64,000 nt of DNA from Streptomyces sp. TN58 (GCF_001941845.1 NZ_CP018870.1:682001-746000); one strand, 5' to 3'; positions 16,133 to 25,355 are shown, counted from the first letter of the stretch. Program-made: numbers and translations. Notes: a model not told the origin generated them from the letters alone.

Positions 16133-17305
16133 ATGTCGGCAGTTCAGCTTCACGCGCTCGTCGCGGGCGCGGGGATCGGCGGGCTCACCGCGGCCCTGGC
16201 GCTGCACCGCAAGGGCTGGCGGGTGACCGTGTGCGAGCGGGCGACCGGCCCGGCCGCCGTCGGCGCCGGGATCGTCCTCGCCCCCAATGCCCTGCGCGCC
16301 TTCGACGCCATCGGCTTCGACCCCGCACGCGCCGCGGGCCGCGCCCTGCCGGCGGCCATGGGCCTGCGCCGTCCCGACGGCCGCTGGCTGAGCCGCGCCG
16401 ACACCGCGGCCCTGGTCGCCCGCTATGGCGGCCCGCCGCTCGCCGTGCACCGCTCGGCCCTCGCCGACGCCCTCGCCGACGCGCTCCCCGGCGGGACGAT
16501 CCGCTACGGCGTCACGGTCACCTCCGTGGACGGCGCCGACGGCTTCCCCGTCGTGCGCACCTCGGCCGGCGACCTCGACGGCTGCGCCGATCTCGTGATC
16601 GCCGCGGACGGGATCCACAGCCCGCTGCGCCGCCGGTACTTCCCGGACCACCCTGGCCTGCGCCACAGCGGGGAGACCGCCTGGCGCACCGTCCTGCCGG
16701 CCGGCGCGATCCCCGCCGGGGCGGCGACGGCCGAGACCTGGGGTCGCGGCGAGCGCTTCGGGGTGGTCCCGCTCGCCGACGGAAGGACGTACGTCTACGC
16801 CACCGCCGTCGCACCCGAGGGATACCGTCCCTCCGACCTCCGCGCCGAACTCCTGCGCCGCTACGGCGACTGGCACGACCCGATCCCGTCCCTGCTGGAG
16901 CGGATCGACCCGGCGGCCGTGCTCCGCCACGACCTCTACGACCTGGCGGCCCCGCTCCCCCGCTTCCACCACGGCCGCCTGGCCTGGCTCGGCGACGCCG
17001 CCCACGCCATGACGCCCAACCTGGGCCAGGGCGGGTGCCAGGCCGTCGAGGACGCGGTGGTCCTCGCCTACCTGCTGGACGGGGCCGGGTCCGCCGGGGT
17101 GCCGGCGGCCCTGGCCGCCTACAGCGCGGCCCGCTGCGCCCGCACCGACGCCATCCGCGTCCGCGCCCGACGCGCGGGCCGGGTCGCCGCCGTCAGCCAT
17201 CCCCTGGCCGTGGCCCTGCGCGACCTCGCCGTGCGCGCCACGCCCGCCCGGGCCGCGCACCGGGCGCTGGACGAAGTCTTCGACGGGTTCGCCCTTCCGG
17301 CCTGA
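16133..17305 (+). CDS. FAD-dependent aromatic-type monooxygenase
   Basis: 390 residues, start ATG with GAGGGGAAGG upstream. The Rossmann motif GAGIGGLTAALALHRKGWRVTVCERA (about 9-35), the DG motif at LVIAADGIHSPLRRR, and GDAAHAMTPNLGQGGCQAVEDA near residue 285 define the single-component flavin hydroxylases (salicylate hydroxylase / 6-hydroxynicotinate 3-monooxygenase class). It probably hydroxylates a small aromatic or modifies a natural product using NAD(P)H and O2. It is controlled by the divergent TetR via two palindromes, so the inducer may be its substrate. Confidence 0.9.
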   Translation: MSAVQLHALVAGAGIGGLTAALALHRKGWRVTVCERATGPAAVGAGIVLAPNALRAFDAIGFDPARAAGRALPAAMGLRRPDGRWLSRADTAALVARYGGPPLAVHRSALADALADALPGGTIRYGVTVTSVDGADGFPVVRTSAGDLDGCADLVIAADGIHSPLRRRYFPDHPGLRHSGETAWRTVLPAGAIPAGAATAETWGRGERFGVVPLADGRTYVYATAVAPEGYRPSDLRAELLRRYGDWHDPIPSLLERIDPAAVLRHDLYDLAAPLPRFHHGRLAWLGDAAHAMTPNLGQGGCQAVEDAVVLAYLLDGAGSAGVPAALAAYSAARCARTDAIRVRARRAGRVAAVSHPLAVALRDLAVRATPARAAHRALDEVFDGFALPA

Positions 17306-17377
17306 ACGGGCGGCCCGCCCGGCGGCGTCGACCCTCTCGGGGCGGCGGGGCCGCTCTCGGGGCGGCGGGGGCGTCGC

Positions 17378-18391
17378 TCAGCGGCAGGTGCGCGCCACGC
17401 GCTCCAGCTCGTCCGCCCACACGGCCGGATCCAGCGGGCCGACGTGCGGTGCGGCCAGCGCCCGTACGCGGAAGCGGTTGCGCGGGGTCACCTCGTCCGC
17501 CTCACGGATCATCAGGTCCTGGAGGGCGGGCGGGATGGCCCGGTCCTCGCCGAACCGCAGGAAGGTGCGGGGCACCCGCCCCCACCGGTCGGGCAGGCCG
17601 CGGGCGTCGGCGGCCCCGATGGCCGCGGACTCGTCCGGTTCGAGGATGTTCAGCAGGGCCCGGACCTGCGTGTCGGGCCAGTCGGCCGCCAGCGCGTCCT
17701 TGGCCGCCGCGAAGAAGGCCGGGTCGGCGGACCGCCAGTTGAGCCGGTTGACGCCGAGCTCGGGAGGCGTCTTGACGGAGGGGATCCGGAACAGGGCGCT
17801 GGTGGCGGCTTCCGGGGTCGTCATCAGCTCCAGCACCGAGCGGTGCCGCGTCGGGCAGAACGCCGACGCGTACACCAGGTGGGAGATCAGCTCGGGAACC
17901 TGGTTGGCGACCGCGTTCAGCGTGGCGCCGCCCAGGCTCTGGCCGACCAGGACCACCGGCCCGTTGCGGTGCGCCTTGCGCACGGCCTCGACGACGTGGG
18001 CGGCGAAGTCCGCCAGCGTGACCGACCCGATCGGTGAGGGCTCCACGGCCAGCCGCTCCAGGTCCTGCGGGGCCTGGTAGGAGACGGGGAAGTAGGCGTC
18101 CGGCCCGTGTCCCGGCAGGTCCACCGCGATGGCCCGGTGGCCGCGCAGGCCCAGCTCCCGCAGGACCGGCACCCAGCCGTAGGAGTTGCTTCCGGAGCCG
18201 TGGACGAGGACGAAGACGGGTGCGCCGCGCCTGCGTGTCTCCGCGTGCGCGGCAGAGGTTCCCGCCCCCGCCGCCGCCACCGCTCCGGCTCCGGCCACGG
18301 CCGCCTTCAGCACACCGCGCCTGGTGCGCCCGGCGGGACGCCGCGTGCCGCCGATGTCACTCGTGCCGCTCACATCACTCGCGTTACTCAT
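17378..18391 (-). CDS. Tat-exported alpha/beta hydrolase
   Basis: 337 residues from ATG 18391; a GTG three codons upstream (18400) is possible. Residues about 20-50 form a twin-arginine signal (RTRRGVLK then an Ala-rich core ending AHAE). The mature part has VLVHGSGSNSYGW (oxyanion region), VGQSLGGATLN (nucleophile elbow with Gly-x-Ser-x-Gly) and LAAPHVGPLDP with the likely catalytic His. This matches secreted esterases related to hydroxynitrile-lyase/methylesterase-like alpha/beta hydrolases. Substrate unknown. An inverted repeat upstream (18420-18439) may be its operator. Confidence 0.85.
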   Translation of the reverse strand: MSNASDVSGTSDIGGTRRPAGRTRRGVLKAAVAGAGAVAAAGAGTSAAHAETRRRGAPVFVLVHGSGSNSYGWVPVLRELGLRGHRAIAVDLPGHGPDAYFPVSYQAPQDLERLAVEPSPIGSVTLADFAAHVVEAVRKAHRNGPVVLVGQSLGGATLNAVANQVPELISHLVYASAFCPTRHRSVLELMTTPEAATSALFRIPSVKTPPELGVNRLNWRSADPAFFAAAKDALAADWPDTQVRALLNILEPDESAAIGAADARGLPDRWGRVPRTFLRFGEDRAIPPALQDLMIREADEVTPRNRFRVRALAAPHVGPLDPAVWADELERVARTCR

Positions 18392-18419
18392 GGGTAACAC
18401 CCTAGACCAGGGCGCCAGT

Positions 18420-18439
18420 TGACCGACCGGTTCCGGTCA
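18420..18439. promoter_or_regulatory. Inverted repeat TGACCG-N8-CGGTCA
   Basis: Perfect 6-base arms around an ACCGGT-containing spacer, 29 bases upstream of the Tat-exported hydrolase. Typical size for a TetR/MarR site, but no regulator is adjacent. Confidence 0.4.
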
Positions 18440-18480
18440 GCCGCCCGTACCGGCCGCCCGTCCGGACGCCGCCCCGCGCC

Positions 18481-18570
18481 TAGCGGGTGTCGTCGAAGTC
18501 CCGTCTGGGTGGCGAGGTCCGGCACGCACGCCCTCACGGGCGGCCGACGCCGCTTTGGCAACACCCCCTA
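18481..18570. mobile_element. Short MITE-like element (deleted copy)
   Basis: About 90 bases with imperfect terminal inverted repeats: left TAGCGGGTGTCGTCGAAGT, right (reverse complement) TAGGGGGTGTTGCCAAAGC. It is flanked by CTAG on both sides. Internal sequence TCCCGTCTGGGTGGCGAGG and CCGGCACGCAC resembles that of the longer element at 43860-44038, so both belong to one family. Its right end supplies the TAG stop codon of the FAD oxidoreductase gene (18568-18570). Confidence 0.6.
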
Positions 18571-20139
18571 GCGGCCCAGTACCGCCATCGCCGCGTTGTG
18601 CCCGGGGATCCCGCTGACGCCGCCGCCGCGGACCGCGCCCGCGCCGCACAGCAGGACGTTGCGGTGGGCGGTCTCCACGCCCCACCGCCCGCCGTCGGGG
18701 TCCGCGTACGGCCAGGAGAGGTCGCGGTGGAAGATGTGGCCGCCGGGCAGCCGCAGTTCGCGTTCCAGGTCCAGCGGGGTCTTCGCCTCGATGCACGGGC
18801 GCCCGTCCGCGTCGAAGGCCAGGCAGTCGGTGAGCGGTTCGGCCAGGTGCGCGTCGAGCTGCGCGAGGGTGGCGGTCAGCAGCACCTCGCGGGCCTGCTG
18901 GTTGTCGTGCCCGAACAGGCGGGCCGGGGCGTGCAGCCCGAAGAGGGTGAGCGTCTGGTAGCCCTGCTCGACCAGTTCGGGTCCCAGGATCGTCGGGTCG
19001 GCCAGCGAGTGGCAGTAGATCTCCGAGGGCGGTACGGACGGCAGTTCCCCGGCCGCCGCCTCCGCGTAGGCCCGGGCGAGCTGGGCGTACCCCTCGGCGA
19101 TGTGGAAGGTCCCTCCGAAGGCCTCACGGGGGTCGACGCCGGTGTCCCGCAGCCGGGGCAGCCTGCGCAGCAGCATGTTGACCTTGAGCTGGGCGCCCTC
19201 GGGCGCCGTCGCCGGGCCCTGGGGCGCCTCCTCGCCGAGGAGTTCGGCCAGCGCCCGCGGCGATGCGTTGACCAGCACCGTACGGCCGACGACGCGGCCC
19301 TCGCCCGCCGCGGTACGGAACACCACCTCGGCCGGAGCGACCCCGTCCGTGTCGATCCGCAGCACCTCGTGGCCGGTGGCGATCTCAGCGCCGGCCTTGG
19401 TGGCCGCTGCGGCGAGGGCGTCCGTGAGGGCGCCCATGCCGCCGACGGGGACGTCCCAGTCGCCGGTCCCGCCCCCGATGACGTGGTACAGGAAGCACCG
19501 GTTCTGGGCGAGTGAGGGGTCGTGGGCATCCGCGAAGGTGCCGATGAGGCCGTCCGTCAGGACCACCCCGCGGACCAGGTCGTCGGTGAAGTGCCGTTCC
19601 ACCGCCTGCCCCAGGGGCTCTTCGAACAGCATCCGCCACGCGGCCTCGTCGTCGATCCGGGCCCGCAGCTCCGCCCGGGTGGGCAGCGGCTCGGTCAGCG
19701 TCGGGAACACCCTGCGGGCCATCCGCCCGGTGGTCGCGTAGAAGGCGCGCCAGCTGTCGTACTCCCGGTCCGAGCCGGTCAGCCGGGCGAAGGACTCCCG
19801 GGTGCGCTCCTCGCCCCCGCCGACGAGCAGTCCGCCGGGCCGCCCTTCGCGTTCGGTCGGGGTGTACGAGGAGACCGTGCGCCGGCGTACGGCGAAGCTC
19901 AGTTCCAGGTCGCGCACGATCTTGTCGGGCAGCAGGGAGACCAGGTACGAGTAACGCGAGAGACGGGCGTCGACGCCCGCGAAGGGTCTGCTGGAGATCG
20001 CCGCCCCGCCGGTGTTGCCGAGCCGCTCCAGGACCAGCACCGAGCGGCCCGCCCGGGCCAGATAGGCGGCGGCCACCAGCCCGTTGTGCCCGCCGCCCAC
20101 GATCACGTCGTCGTACACGTCCCGCCCGAAGGTCGTCAT
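18568..20139 (-). CDS. Phytoene-desaturase-like NAD(P)/FAD-dependent oxidoreductase
   Basis: 523 residues from ATG 20139, which overlaps the kinase stop (ATGA). The dinucleotide fold DDVIVGGGHNGLVAAAYLARAGRSVLVLERL (about 10-40) and the C-terminal LLCGAGAVRGGGVSGIPGHNAAM fit the carotenoid-desaturase/amine-oxidase superfamily, close to the retinol-saturase-like COG1233 group. A redox or isomerisation reaction on a hydrophobic polyene is possible, but there are no carotenoid genes nearby. Its operon partners are an MpaB-type oxygenase and a Ser/Thr kinase. Its stop codon coincides with the end of a MITE-like element. Confidence 0.85.
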   Translation of the reverse strand: MTTFGRDVYDDVIVGGGHNGLVAAAYLARAGRSVLVLERLGNTGGAAISSRPFAGVDARLSRYSYLVSLLPDKIVRDLELSFAVRRRTVSSYTPTEREGRPGGLLVGGGEERTRESFARLTGSDREYDSWRAFYATTGRMARRVFPTLTEPLPTRAELRARIDDEAAWRMLFEEPLGQAVERHFTDDLVRGVVLTDGLIGTFADAHDPSLAQNRCFLYHVIGGGTGDWDVPVGGMGALTDALAAAATKAGAEIATGHEVLRIDTDGVAPAEVVFRTAAGEGRVVGRTVLVNASPRALAELLGEEAPQGPATAPEGAQLKVNMLLRRLPRLRDTGVDPREAFGGTFHIAEGYAQLARAYAEAAAGELPSVPPSEIYCHSLADPTILGPELVEQGYQTLTLFGLHAPARLFGHDNQQAREVLLTATLAQLDAHLAEPLTDCLAFDADGRPCIEAKTPLDLERELRLPGGHIFHRDLSWPYADPDGGRWGVETAHRNVLLCGAGAVRGGGVSGIPGHNAAMAVLGR

Positions 20140-22244
20140 GGCTCTTGGTAGCACACCTGGCCGAGCCGCTCCAGACAGTGGGCCTCGTCGGCGTGGGCCA
20201 GCACCGTCTCGGGATGCTCGTCGCCCAGGGACCGTTCGCGGATGCCGGACAGGTCGCGGTAGATCGGCAGGGCCTCGTCCCAGCGGCCCAGCCGGCCCAG
20301 CCCGACGGCCAGTTCGCGGCGGCTGACCAGGGTGTCCGCGTGCTCGGCGCCGAGCGTCCGGGCCCGGGCCGCGGCAACCTGGCGGGCCTCGGCCACCGCC
20401 TCCTCCCACCGCTCCAGGCGGCCCAGGTTGACGCCGAGGACGTGCCGGGCGCGCAGGGTCTCGGGGTCGGCTGCCCCGTAGGCGCGGGTGCGGTCGCGGA
20501 CCAGGGCGCGGAAGAGGTCGAGGGCTTGGGCGCTGCTGCCGGTGCGGCCGAGGGCGATGCCGACCTCGTAGCGGGCGGCCAGGGTGTCGGGGTGGTCGTG
20601 GCCGAGGACGCGTTCGCGTGCGGCGGCGACCTCGCGGAAGCCGGCCAGGGCCTCCCGCCAGCGGTCGAGGCGGCCGAGTACGTACGCCGCCTCGTAGCGG
20701 GTCAGCAGCGTGTCGGCGTGCTCGGCGCCGAGGACGGCCGCCCGGTCCGCGGCGACCGCGACGGCGGTGGTGTGGGCCTCGGCGTACCGGCCCAGGGCCC
20801 GCAGTGCGCAGGCCAGGTTGTGGCGGCAGCGCAGGGTGTCGGGGTGGAGCTGTCCCATGGTCCGCTCGCGGGCGGCGAGGACGGCGCGGTAGACGTCGTG
20901 CGCTTCCTGGTGGCGGCCGAGCCGGCCCATCTCGTACGCCGCCTCCTGGCGTGCGGCGAGGGTGTCGGGGTGGTCCGGGCCGAGAACCCGGGCGCGCCCG
21001 TCGGCCACGGCGGCGTACACGGACAGCGCCTCCTCGCTGCGACCCGCACGGCTGAGGGCGTAGGCGCGGGCGTGGCCGGCCGCGAGGGCGTCGGGGCCGG
21101 TCTCGCGCGGACCGGCGGGGCGCGGGAAGCCGTAGGCGGCGGTGAGGCGGGGGTCCTCGGCCGGCGCGGGCCGCACGATGGTTCCGCCCGGGCGGACCGC
21201 GTACGGCGTGCCGCCCGGGCGCGGGACCGGCTGTTCCCCGCTCGGGCGCACGGCCGTCCAGGAGCCGGTGAGCACGGCCCAGGCGCCGCTCGCGGGACGC
21301 GCGTCGACGCCTGCCATGCGGCCGGCGGTCATACCGCGGGCCCAGGCCGGGAGCGGGGCGGGGCCGCCGGCCGGGCCTCCGTGGCCGAGCCGGGAGCCGA
21401 CGAGGCCGCGGTGCACGTCGCGGGCGTCCTGGGGACGGTCGTCGGGGCACTTGGCGAGCAGGTGCAGGACGACCTGCTCGAAGTAGCCGGGCAGCTCGGG
21501 GCGGTGCTCGCGCAGCGGCACGGGCGGGGTGTCGCGGTGGCCGATCAGGACCGACCAGGAGTCGCCGAGGTCGAAGGGCGGGGCACCGGTGGCGATCTCG
21601 TACAGGACGCAGCCGAGGGAGTACAGGTCGCTGCGGTGGTCGACCTCGCCGCCCGCGATCTGCTCCGGCGACATGTAGTGCGGGGTGCCCATGGCCATGC
21701 CGCCGCCGGTGAGCTTGGCGGTGAAGCCGATGTCGTGCGCGAGCCGGGCGATGCCGAAGTCGCAGATCTTCACGGTGCCGTCGACGAGCCGCATGATGTT
21801 GGCCGGCTTCAGGTCGCGGTGGACGACGCCCTGGTCGTGGGTGTAGCCGAGGGCGGCGGCCATCTGCTCGGCGATGTCGACGACCACGTCCACGGGCAGC
21901 GGACGGGTCTGGTTGTCCTCCATGAGCTGGCTGAGGTTGCGGCCTTCGAGCAGCTCCATCACGAGGTAGAGGGGGCCGCCGGCCGCGCTGTCGTCGCCGA
22001 AGTCGTGGACGACGGTGACGCCGCGGTGCTGGAGGGACGCGGCCACGCGCGCCTCGCGCCGGAAGCGCTCGCGCAGTACCTGCGTGAAGTGGGCGTCCTG
22101 TTCGGCGCCGAGGGGTTTCAGGCATTTGACGGCGACGTGCCGGCCCAGCGATTCGTCCCGGGCGCGCCATACCTCGCCCATGCCGCCGCGCCCGATCAGA
22201 TCGAGCGACCGGTACCGGCCCTGGATCAGTCTGGACTCCGCCAT
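20136..22244 (-). CDS. Ser/Thr protein kinase (Hanks type) fused to tetratricopeptide repeats
   Basis: 702 residues from ATG 22244. Kinase domain at about 10-275: glycine loop IGRGGMGEVWRARD, VAVK with Lys40, HRDLKPAN with Asp144, DFG at 162-164, and a GTPHYMSPEQ activation segment. A Pro-rich linker without a membrane helix follows. From about 400 to the end there are six to seven repeats of about 42 residues with LG-x-DHPDTL and LGRLGR-W-EAL patterns, a TPR array of the kinesin-light-chain/Fis1 kind. Most PASTA-type kinases are membrane bound, so this one is probably cytosolic, with TPRs recruiting substrates. Confidence 0.92.
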   Translation of the reverse strand: MAESRLIQGRYRSLDLIGRGGMGEVWRARDESLGRHVAVKCLKPLGAEQDAHFTQVLRERFRREARVAASLQHRGVTVVHDFGDDSAAGGPLYLVMELLEGRNLSQLMEDNQTRPLPVDVVVDIAEQMAAALGYTHDQGVVHRDLKPANIMRLVDGTVKICDFGIARLAHDIGFTAKLTGGGMAMGTPHYMSPEQIAGGEVDHRSDLYSLGCVLYEIATGAPPFDLGDSWSVLIGHRDTPPVPLREHRPELPGYFEQVVLHLLAKCPDDRPQDARDVHRGLVGSRLGHGGPAGGPAPLPAWARGMTAGRMAGVDARPASGAWAVLTGSWTAVRPSGEQPVPRPGGTPYAVRPGGTIVRPAPAEDPRLTAAYGFPRPAGPRETGPDALAAGHARAYALSRAGRSEEALSVYAAVADGRARVLGPDHPDTLAARQEAAYEMGRLGRHQEAHDVYRAVLAARERTMGQLHPDTLRCRHNLACALRALGRYAEAHTTAVAVAADRAAVLGAEHADTLLTRYEAAYVLGRLDRWREALAGFREVAAARERVLGHDHPDTLAARYEVGIALGRTGSSAQALDLFRALVRDRTRAYGAADPETLRARHVLGVNLGRLERWEEAVAEARQVAAARARTLGAEHADTLVSRRELAVGLGRLGRWDEALPIYRDLSGIRERSLGDEHPETVLAHADEAHCLERLGQVCYQEP

Positions 22245-22270
22245 GTCTTGAAATCGCCCCCGTCGTCGCG

Positions 22271-23236
22271 CTACGCCCTCCCCGGCCGGTCCAGTATGGC
22301 CGCTGATGTACGCAGTGTGTACGGGGAGGGGCGGCTCGCGGGGCCCATGCGGCGCATCGCTTTCAAGATGTGACCTGGCGGCAGCTGCCACCGCAGACCT
22401 GCGGGAATGCTGCGCAGCACGCGTCCGGTGAGGCGCAGGCGCCGGGTGACGCTGAGGGGGGAGGGAGCGGGCCGGCCGTACAGCTGGTGCGCCCATCCGG
22501 GGAGGGAGCCGTACGCGAGGCCGGCGAGCGGGCGCCACAGCAGGTTTCGGCCAGGCACCAGGAGGGGATGGACGGGCGGGCCGCGCAGGAAGTCGTCCAC
22601 GGCGAGGGCGTCGGGCCCGGCGGCGAGCTCGGGGCGGACGGTGTCGAAGTAGGCGGCGAGCTGGGCGGTGGTGGCGGGGACTCCGGCCGGGTCGAGGCCG
22701 ACGAGGCGGGCGTTGACGCGGTTCTCGTCGACGTATCGGTCGGCCTGGGCGGCGGTGAGGACGACGCCCGAGCGGCGCAGGACGTGCAGGAAGCTGTCGA
22801 TCTGCGCGCAGTGGATCCACAGCAGCAGCGCGGGGTCGTCCACGGGGAAGGTACGGCCGGTGGCCGGGTCGGTGGCGGAGAGCCTGCGGTGGATGGCGCG
22901 GACCCGGCCGCCGGCGCGCTCCGCGGCCTCGGTGGTGCCGTAGGTGAGGGTGCCGACGAAGTCGGCGGTGCGCATCAGCCGGCCCCACGCGTCGCGCCGG
23001 AAGTCGGAATTCTCCATGACCCCGCGGACGGCGCGCGGGTGGAGGGCCTGGAGGTAGAGGGCGCGGACCCCGGCGATCCACATCATCGGGTCGCCGTGGC
23101 ACTGCCAGGTGACGGACGCGGGGCCGTAGAGGCCCGGGTCGGGGCCTGGCGGCGTGGCAGCAGCGGGCCCGGGTCCGTGGTCCTGCCCCTGCCCCCTTCC
23201 GGGCCGGGGCTCCGGTCCGGTCGCGGTGTTCCCCAT
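22271..23236 (-). CDS. MpaB/rubber-oxygenase-like protein (DUF2236)
   Basis: 321 residues. GDPMMWIAGVRALYLQALHPRAVRGVMENSDFRRDAWGRL-type N-terminal helices and a central LLWIHCAQIDSFL with ENRVNARLVGLDP fit the oxygenase MpaB family, b-type-haem proteins including latex-clearing protein relatives. It is the first gene of a minus-strand operon, 26 bases before the kinase gene. With the FAD oxidoreductase downstream it suggests oxidation of a lipid or polyisoprenoid, but that is inference. Confidence 0.85.
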   Translation of the reverse strand: MGNTATGPEPRPGRGQGQDHGPGPAAATPPGPDPGLYGPASVTWQCHGDPMMWIAGVRALYLQALHPRAVRGVMENSDFRRDAWGRLMRTADFVGTLTYGTTEAAERAGGRVRAIHRRLSATDPATGRTFPVDDPALLLWIHCAQIDSFLHVLRRSGVVLTAAQADRYVDENRVNARLVGLDPAGVPATTAQLAAYFDTVRPELAAGPDALAVDDFLRGPPVHPLLVPGRNLLWRPLAGLAYGSLPGWAHQLYGRPAPSPLSVTRRLRLTGRVLRSIPAGLRWQLPPGHILKAMRRMGPASRPSPYTLRTSAAILDRPGRA

Positions 23237-23331
23237 CCCGTACCTCCCGTAGCAGGCGCCCGGCGCCTCCAGCCTAGGGGGTGTCCGGTACCCCCGGGTG
23301 TCCCCCGCCCCGGAGCGGGCAGGTGCCTGGC

Positions 23332-23526
23332 GTGAAGGTCATACCCGGGCGGTACGGACGCAAGCGGCGGCGCCGTCGGGCGCTCGCCCGTCTGCGGCCC
23401 CGCGCCGTCCTCCTGCGGATCGGCCGGCGGCTGACGGTGTGGAGTCTGCGCCTCGCGGTATGGGGTGCGCGCAAGGCACTGCGCCGCATGCTGCGTGTCC
23501 TGCTTCCCGGTCTCGCGGCCGTGTGA
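23332..23526 (+). CDS. Possible small, highly basic protein
   Basis: A 64-residue frame from GTG 23332. The protein is Arg-rich, with an amphipathic pattern (RKRRRRRALARL, then WSLRLAVWGARKALRRML) ending in LLPGLAAV. There is no recognised domain. It could be a membrane-active or nucleic-acid-binding peptide, or chance coding in GC-rich DNA. The ribosome site is weak. Confidence 0.3.
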   Translation: MKVIPGRYGRKRRRRRALARLRPRAVLLRIGRRLTVWSLRLAVWGARKALRRMLRVLLPGLAAV

Positions 23527-23623
23527 CGGGCCCGACGGGACGGCACGGTGCACTCGTGGGCGGCGTCCCGGTCCGATCGGCGAGCCGCCCCCCGGAGCAG
23601 GGGCCGGGCGGCATAGTGGTGGG

Positions 23624-24958
23624 GTGAGCACCGAACACGACGACGGCGGCGACGGCGCCCCTGCCACCCGTTCTCCGGAGCCGGGAGGCGGGGAGGGCGA
23701 AGAGGCGCACGTCATCGTGGTGGGGGCCGGACCGGCCGGTTCCGCCGCGGCGGTCCACCTGGCCCGGGCGGGCCTGGAGGTGCTGCTGCTGGAGAAGAGC
23801 GGCTTCCCCCGGGAGAAGGTGTGCGGCGACGGCCTGACACCGCGGGCCGTTCACCAGCTCGTACGCCTCGGCGTCGACGTCAACGCTGCGGGCTGGATGC
23901 GCAACAGGGGCATGCGGTGGGTGTGTGAGGGAAACCAGGTCGAGCTGGACTGGCCGCTGCTGGGCAGCCTCCCCGATTTCGGTCTGACCCGCAGCCGCCA
24001 CGACTTCGACGATCTCCTCGCCGCCCATGCCCGGGCGGCCGGTGCCCGACTGCGGACCCATGTGAAGGTGACGGGCCCCCTCACCGACCGGTCCGGGCGC
24101 ATCACCGGGGTGGCGGCCATTCGCGGCCCGGAGAAGCAGCCCGTCACCTACCGGGCGCCGCTGGTCGTCGCCGCCGACGGCGCGTCCGCGCGGATCGCGG
24201 TCGCCCTGGGCCTCGCGCGCGACGCGGGCCGCCCGGTCGCCGCGGCGGCCCGCCGCTACTACCGCAGCGAAGCCCGCACCCATGACCCGTACCTCGAACT
24301 CTGGGCCGATCTGCGCTGTCCGCAGACGGGGCTGGACCTCCCCGGCTACGGCTGGGTGTTCCCCCTCGGTGACGGACGCGTCAACGTCGGCCTCGGCGCC
24401 CTGCCGCAGCGGCGCAGCCGGCCTGTGGACCTTCGAGCCGCCATGGAGCACTGGCTCCCCCGCCTCCCCTCGGGCTGGGGCGTACGCGAGGACAACGCGG
24501 CGTCGCCGCTGCGCAGCTCGCCCCTGCCGATGGGGATGAACCGGCGGCCGCAGTACCGCCGCGGTCTGCTGCTGGTCGGCGACAGCGCGGGCATGGTCAG
24601 CCCGTGGAGCGGCGAGGGCATCGGCCAGGCCATGGAGGCCGCGGAGGTGGCGGCGGAGACCTGCGCACTGGCCTTGGCCCGGCCGGCCGGGCCGAGGCGC
24701 GAGCACGCACTGCACCAGTACCCCGCGGAGATCCACCGCCGATGGGGACGCTATTACCGGCTGGGCAACCTCGCCAGTGACCTCGTCTTCTCCCGCTACG
24801 GCTTCCGGGCGCTCCTGCACCCTCGCGTCATGGCCTCGCCGGTACTCGTACGGACCCTGGCCCGGCTGCTCACCGACGTGAGCGCCGATCCGGGTCGGGA
24901 CACCATCGACGCCGTCCTGCACACGCTCCTGCGTCTCGTTCCGGCGCCTCGGCCCTGA
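23624..24958 (+). CDS. Geranylgeranyl reductase family flavoprotein
   Basis: 444 residues from GTG 23624. After about 28 acidic, disordered residues comes IVVGAGPAGSAAAVHLARAGLEVLLLEKS (FAD fold), KVCGDGLTPRAVHQL and the second FAD site LLVGDSAGMVSPWSGEGIGQAMEAAE. These identify the geranylgeranyl-reductase/menaquinone-reductase family, which saturates isoprenoid double bonds (menaquinone side chain or lipids in actinobacteria). TAGTGG at 23614-23619, five bases before the GTG, could be a -10 box, in which case the mRNA would be near leaderless. Confidence 0.88.
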   Translation: MSTEHDDGGDGAPATRSPEPGGGEGEEAHVIVVGAGPAGSAAAVHLARAGLEVLLLEKSGFPREKVCGDGLTPRAVHQLVRLGVDVNAAGWMRNRGMRWVCEGNQVELDWPLLGSLPDFGLTRSRHDFDDLLAAHARAAGARLRTHVKVTGPLTDRSGRITGVAAIRGPEKQPVTYRAPLVVAADGASARIAVALGLARDAGRPVAAAARRYYRSEARTHDPYLELWADLRCPQTGLDLPGYGWVFPLGDGRVNVGLGALPQRRSRPVDLRAAMEHWLPRLPSGWGVREDNAASPLRSSPLPMGMNRRPQYRRGLLLVGDSAGMVSPWSGEGIGQAMEAAEVAAETCALALARPAGPRREHALHQYPAEIHRRWGRYYRLGNLASDLVFSRYGFRALLHPRVMASPVLVRTLARLLTDVSADPGRDTIDAVLHTLLRLVPAPRP

Positions 24959-24975
24959 CGGGTGCCGGACCGTCC

Positions 24976-25011
24976 GGATCGGGCGGATCGGGCGGATCGG
25001 GCGGATCGGGC
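24976..25011. repeat. Four tandem 9-base repeats (GGATCGGGC)
   Basis: Exact four-fold tandem repeat between the flavoprotein stop and the CsbD gene. Probably slippage-generated and of no clear function; it could vary between strains. Confidence 0.85.
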
Positions 25012-25106
25012 GGGGCCGGTAGAGGTGTGCGCGCTGCCGGAACGGGCACCCGCTGAGTGGCGGGATGCGACCCCGTCTTCGAAGGCAGGTTCTGGAGGTG
25101 TCGAGG

Positions 25107-25280
25107 ATGGCCGCAGGGAAGAAGGCCAAGAACATCGGCAAGTCCGTCAAGGGAAAGACGAAGGAGGTCACCGGCAAGGCCGTCGGCAACGAGAGCCTGG
25201 AGATGAAGGGGCGTGCCGAGCAGGCGGCGGGTGATGCGAAGCAGGCCGCGCAGAAGGCGAAGGACGCCCTCAAGCACTGA
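25107..25280 (+). CDS. CsbD-like small stress protein
   Basis: 57 residues from ATG 25107, with GGAGGTG upstream. Lys/Ala/Gly-rich with KAKNIGKSVKGKTKEVTGKAVGNE and GRAEQAAGDAKQAAQKAKDALK, the classic CsbD pattern. CsbD proteins are small, disordered and induced by general stress regulons. It lies convergent to the SRPBCC gene at the edge of the gas-vesicle locus, which in streptomycetes is also linked to stress sigma factors. Confidence 0.85.
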   Translation: MAAGKKAKNIGKSVKGKTKEVTGKAVGNESLEMKGRAEQAAGDAKQAAQKAKDALKH

Positions 25281-25355
25281 CGAACGCGCGGCAGGCACAG
25301 GACGAGAGGCCGACGGCCGAGCCGCCGGCCTCTCACCGGTCCGGATGCGCCGCTC

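Noticed and set aside
18568..22170. A single very long minus-strand frame joining the kinase and FAD oxidoreductase regions
   Set aside because: The oxidoreductase starts at ATG 20139. The upstream part of the frame is the kinase gene read out of frame and is Arg/Pro-rich.
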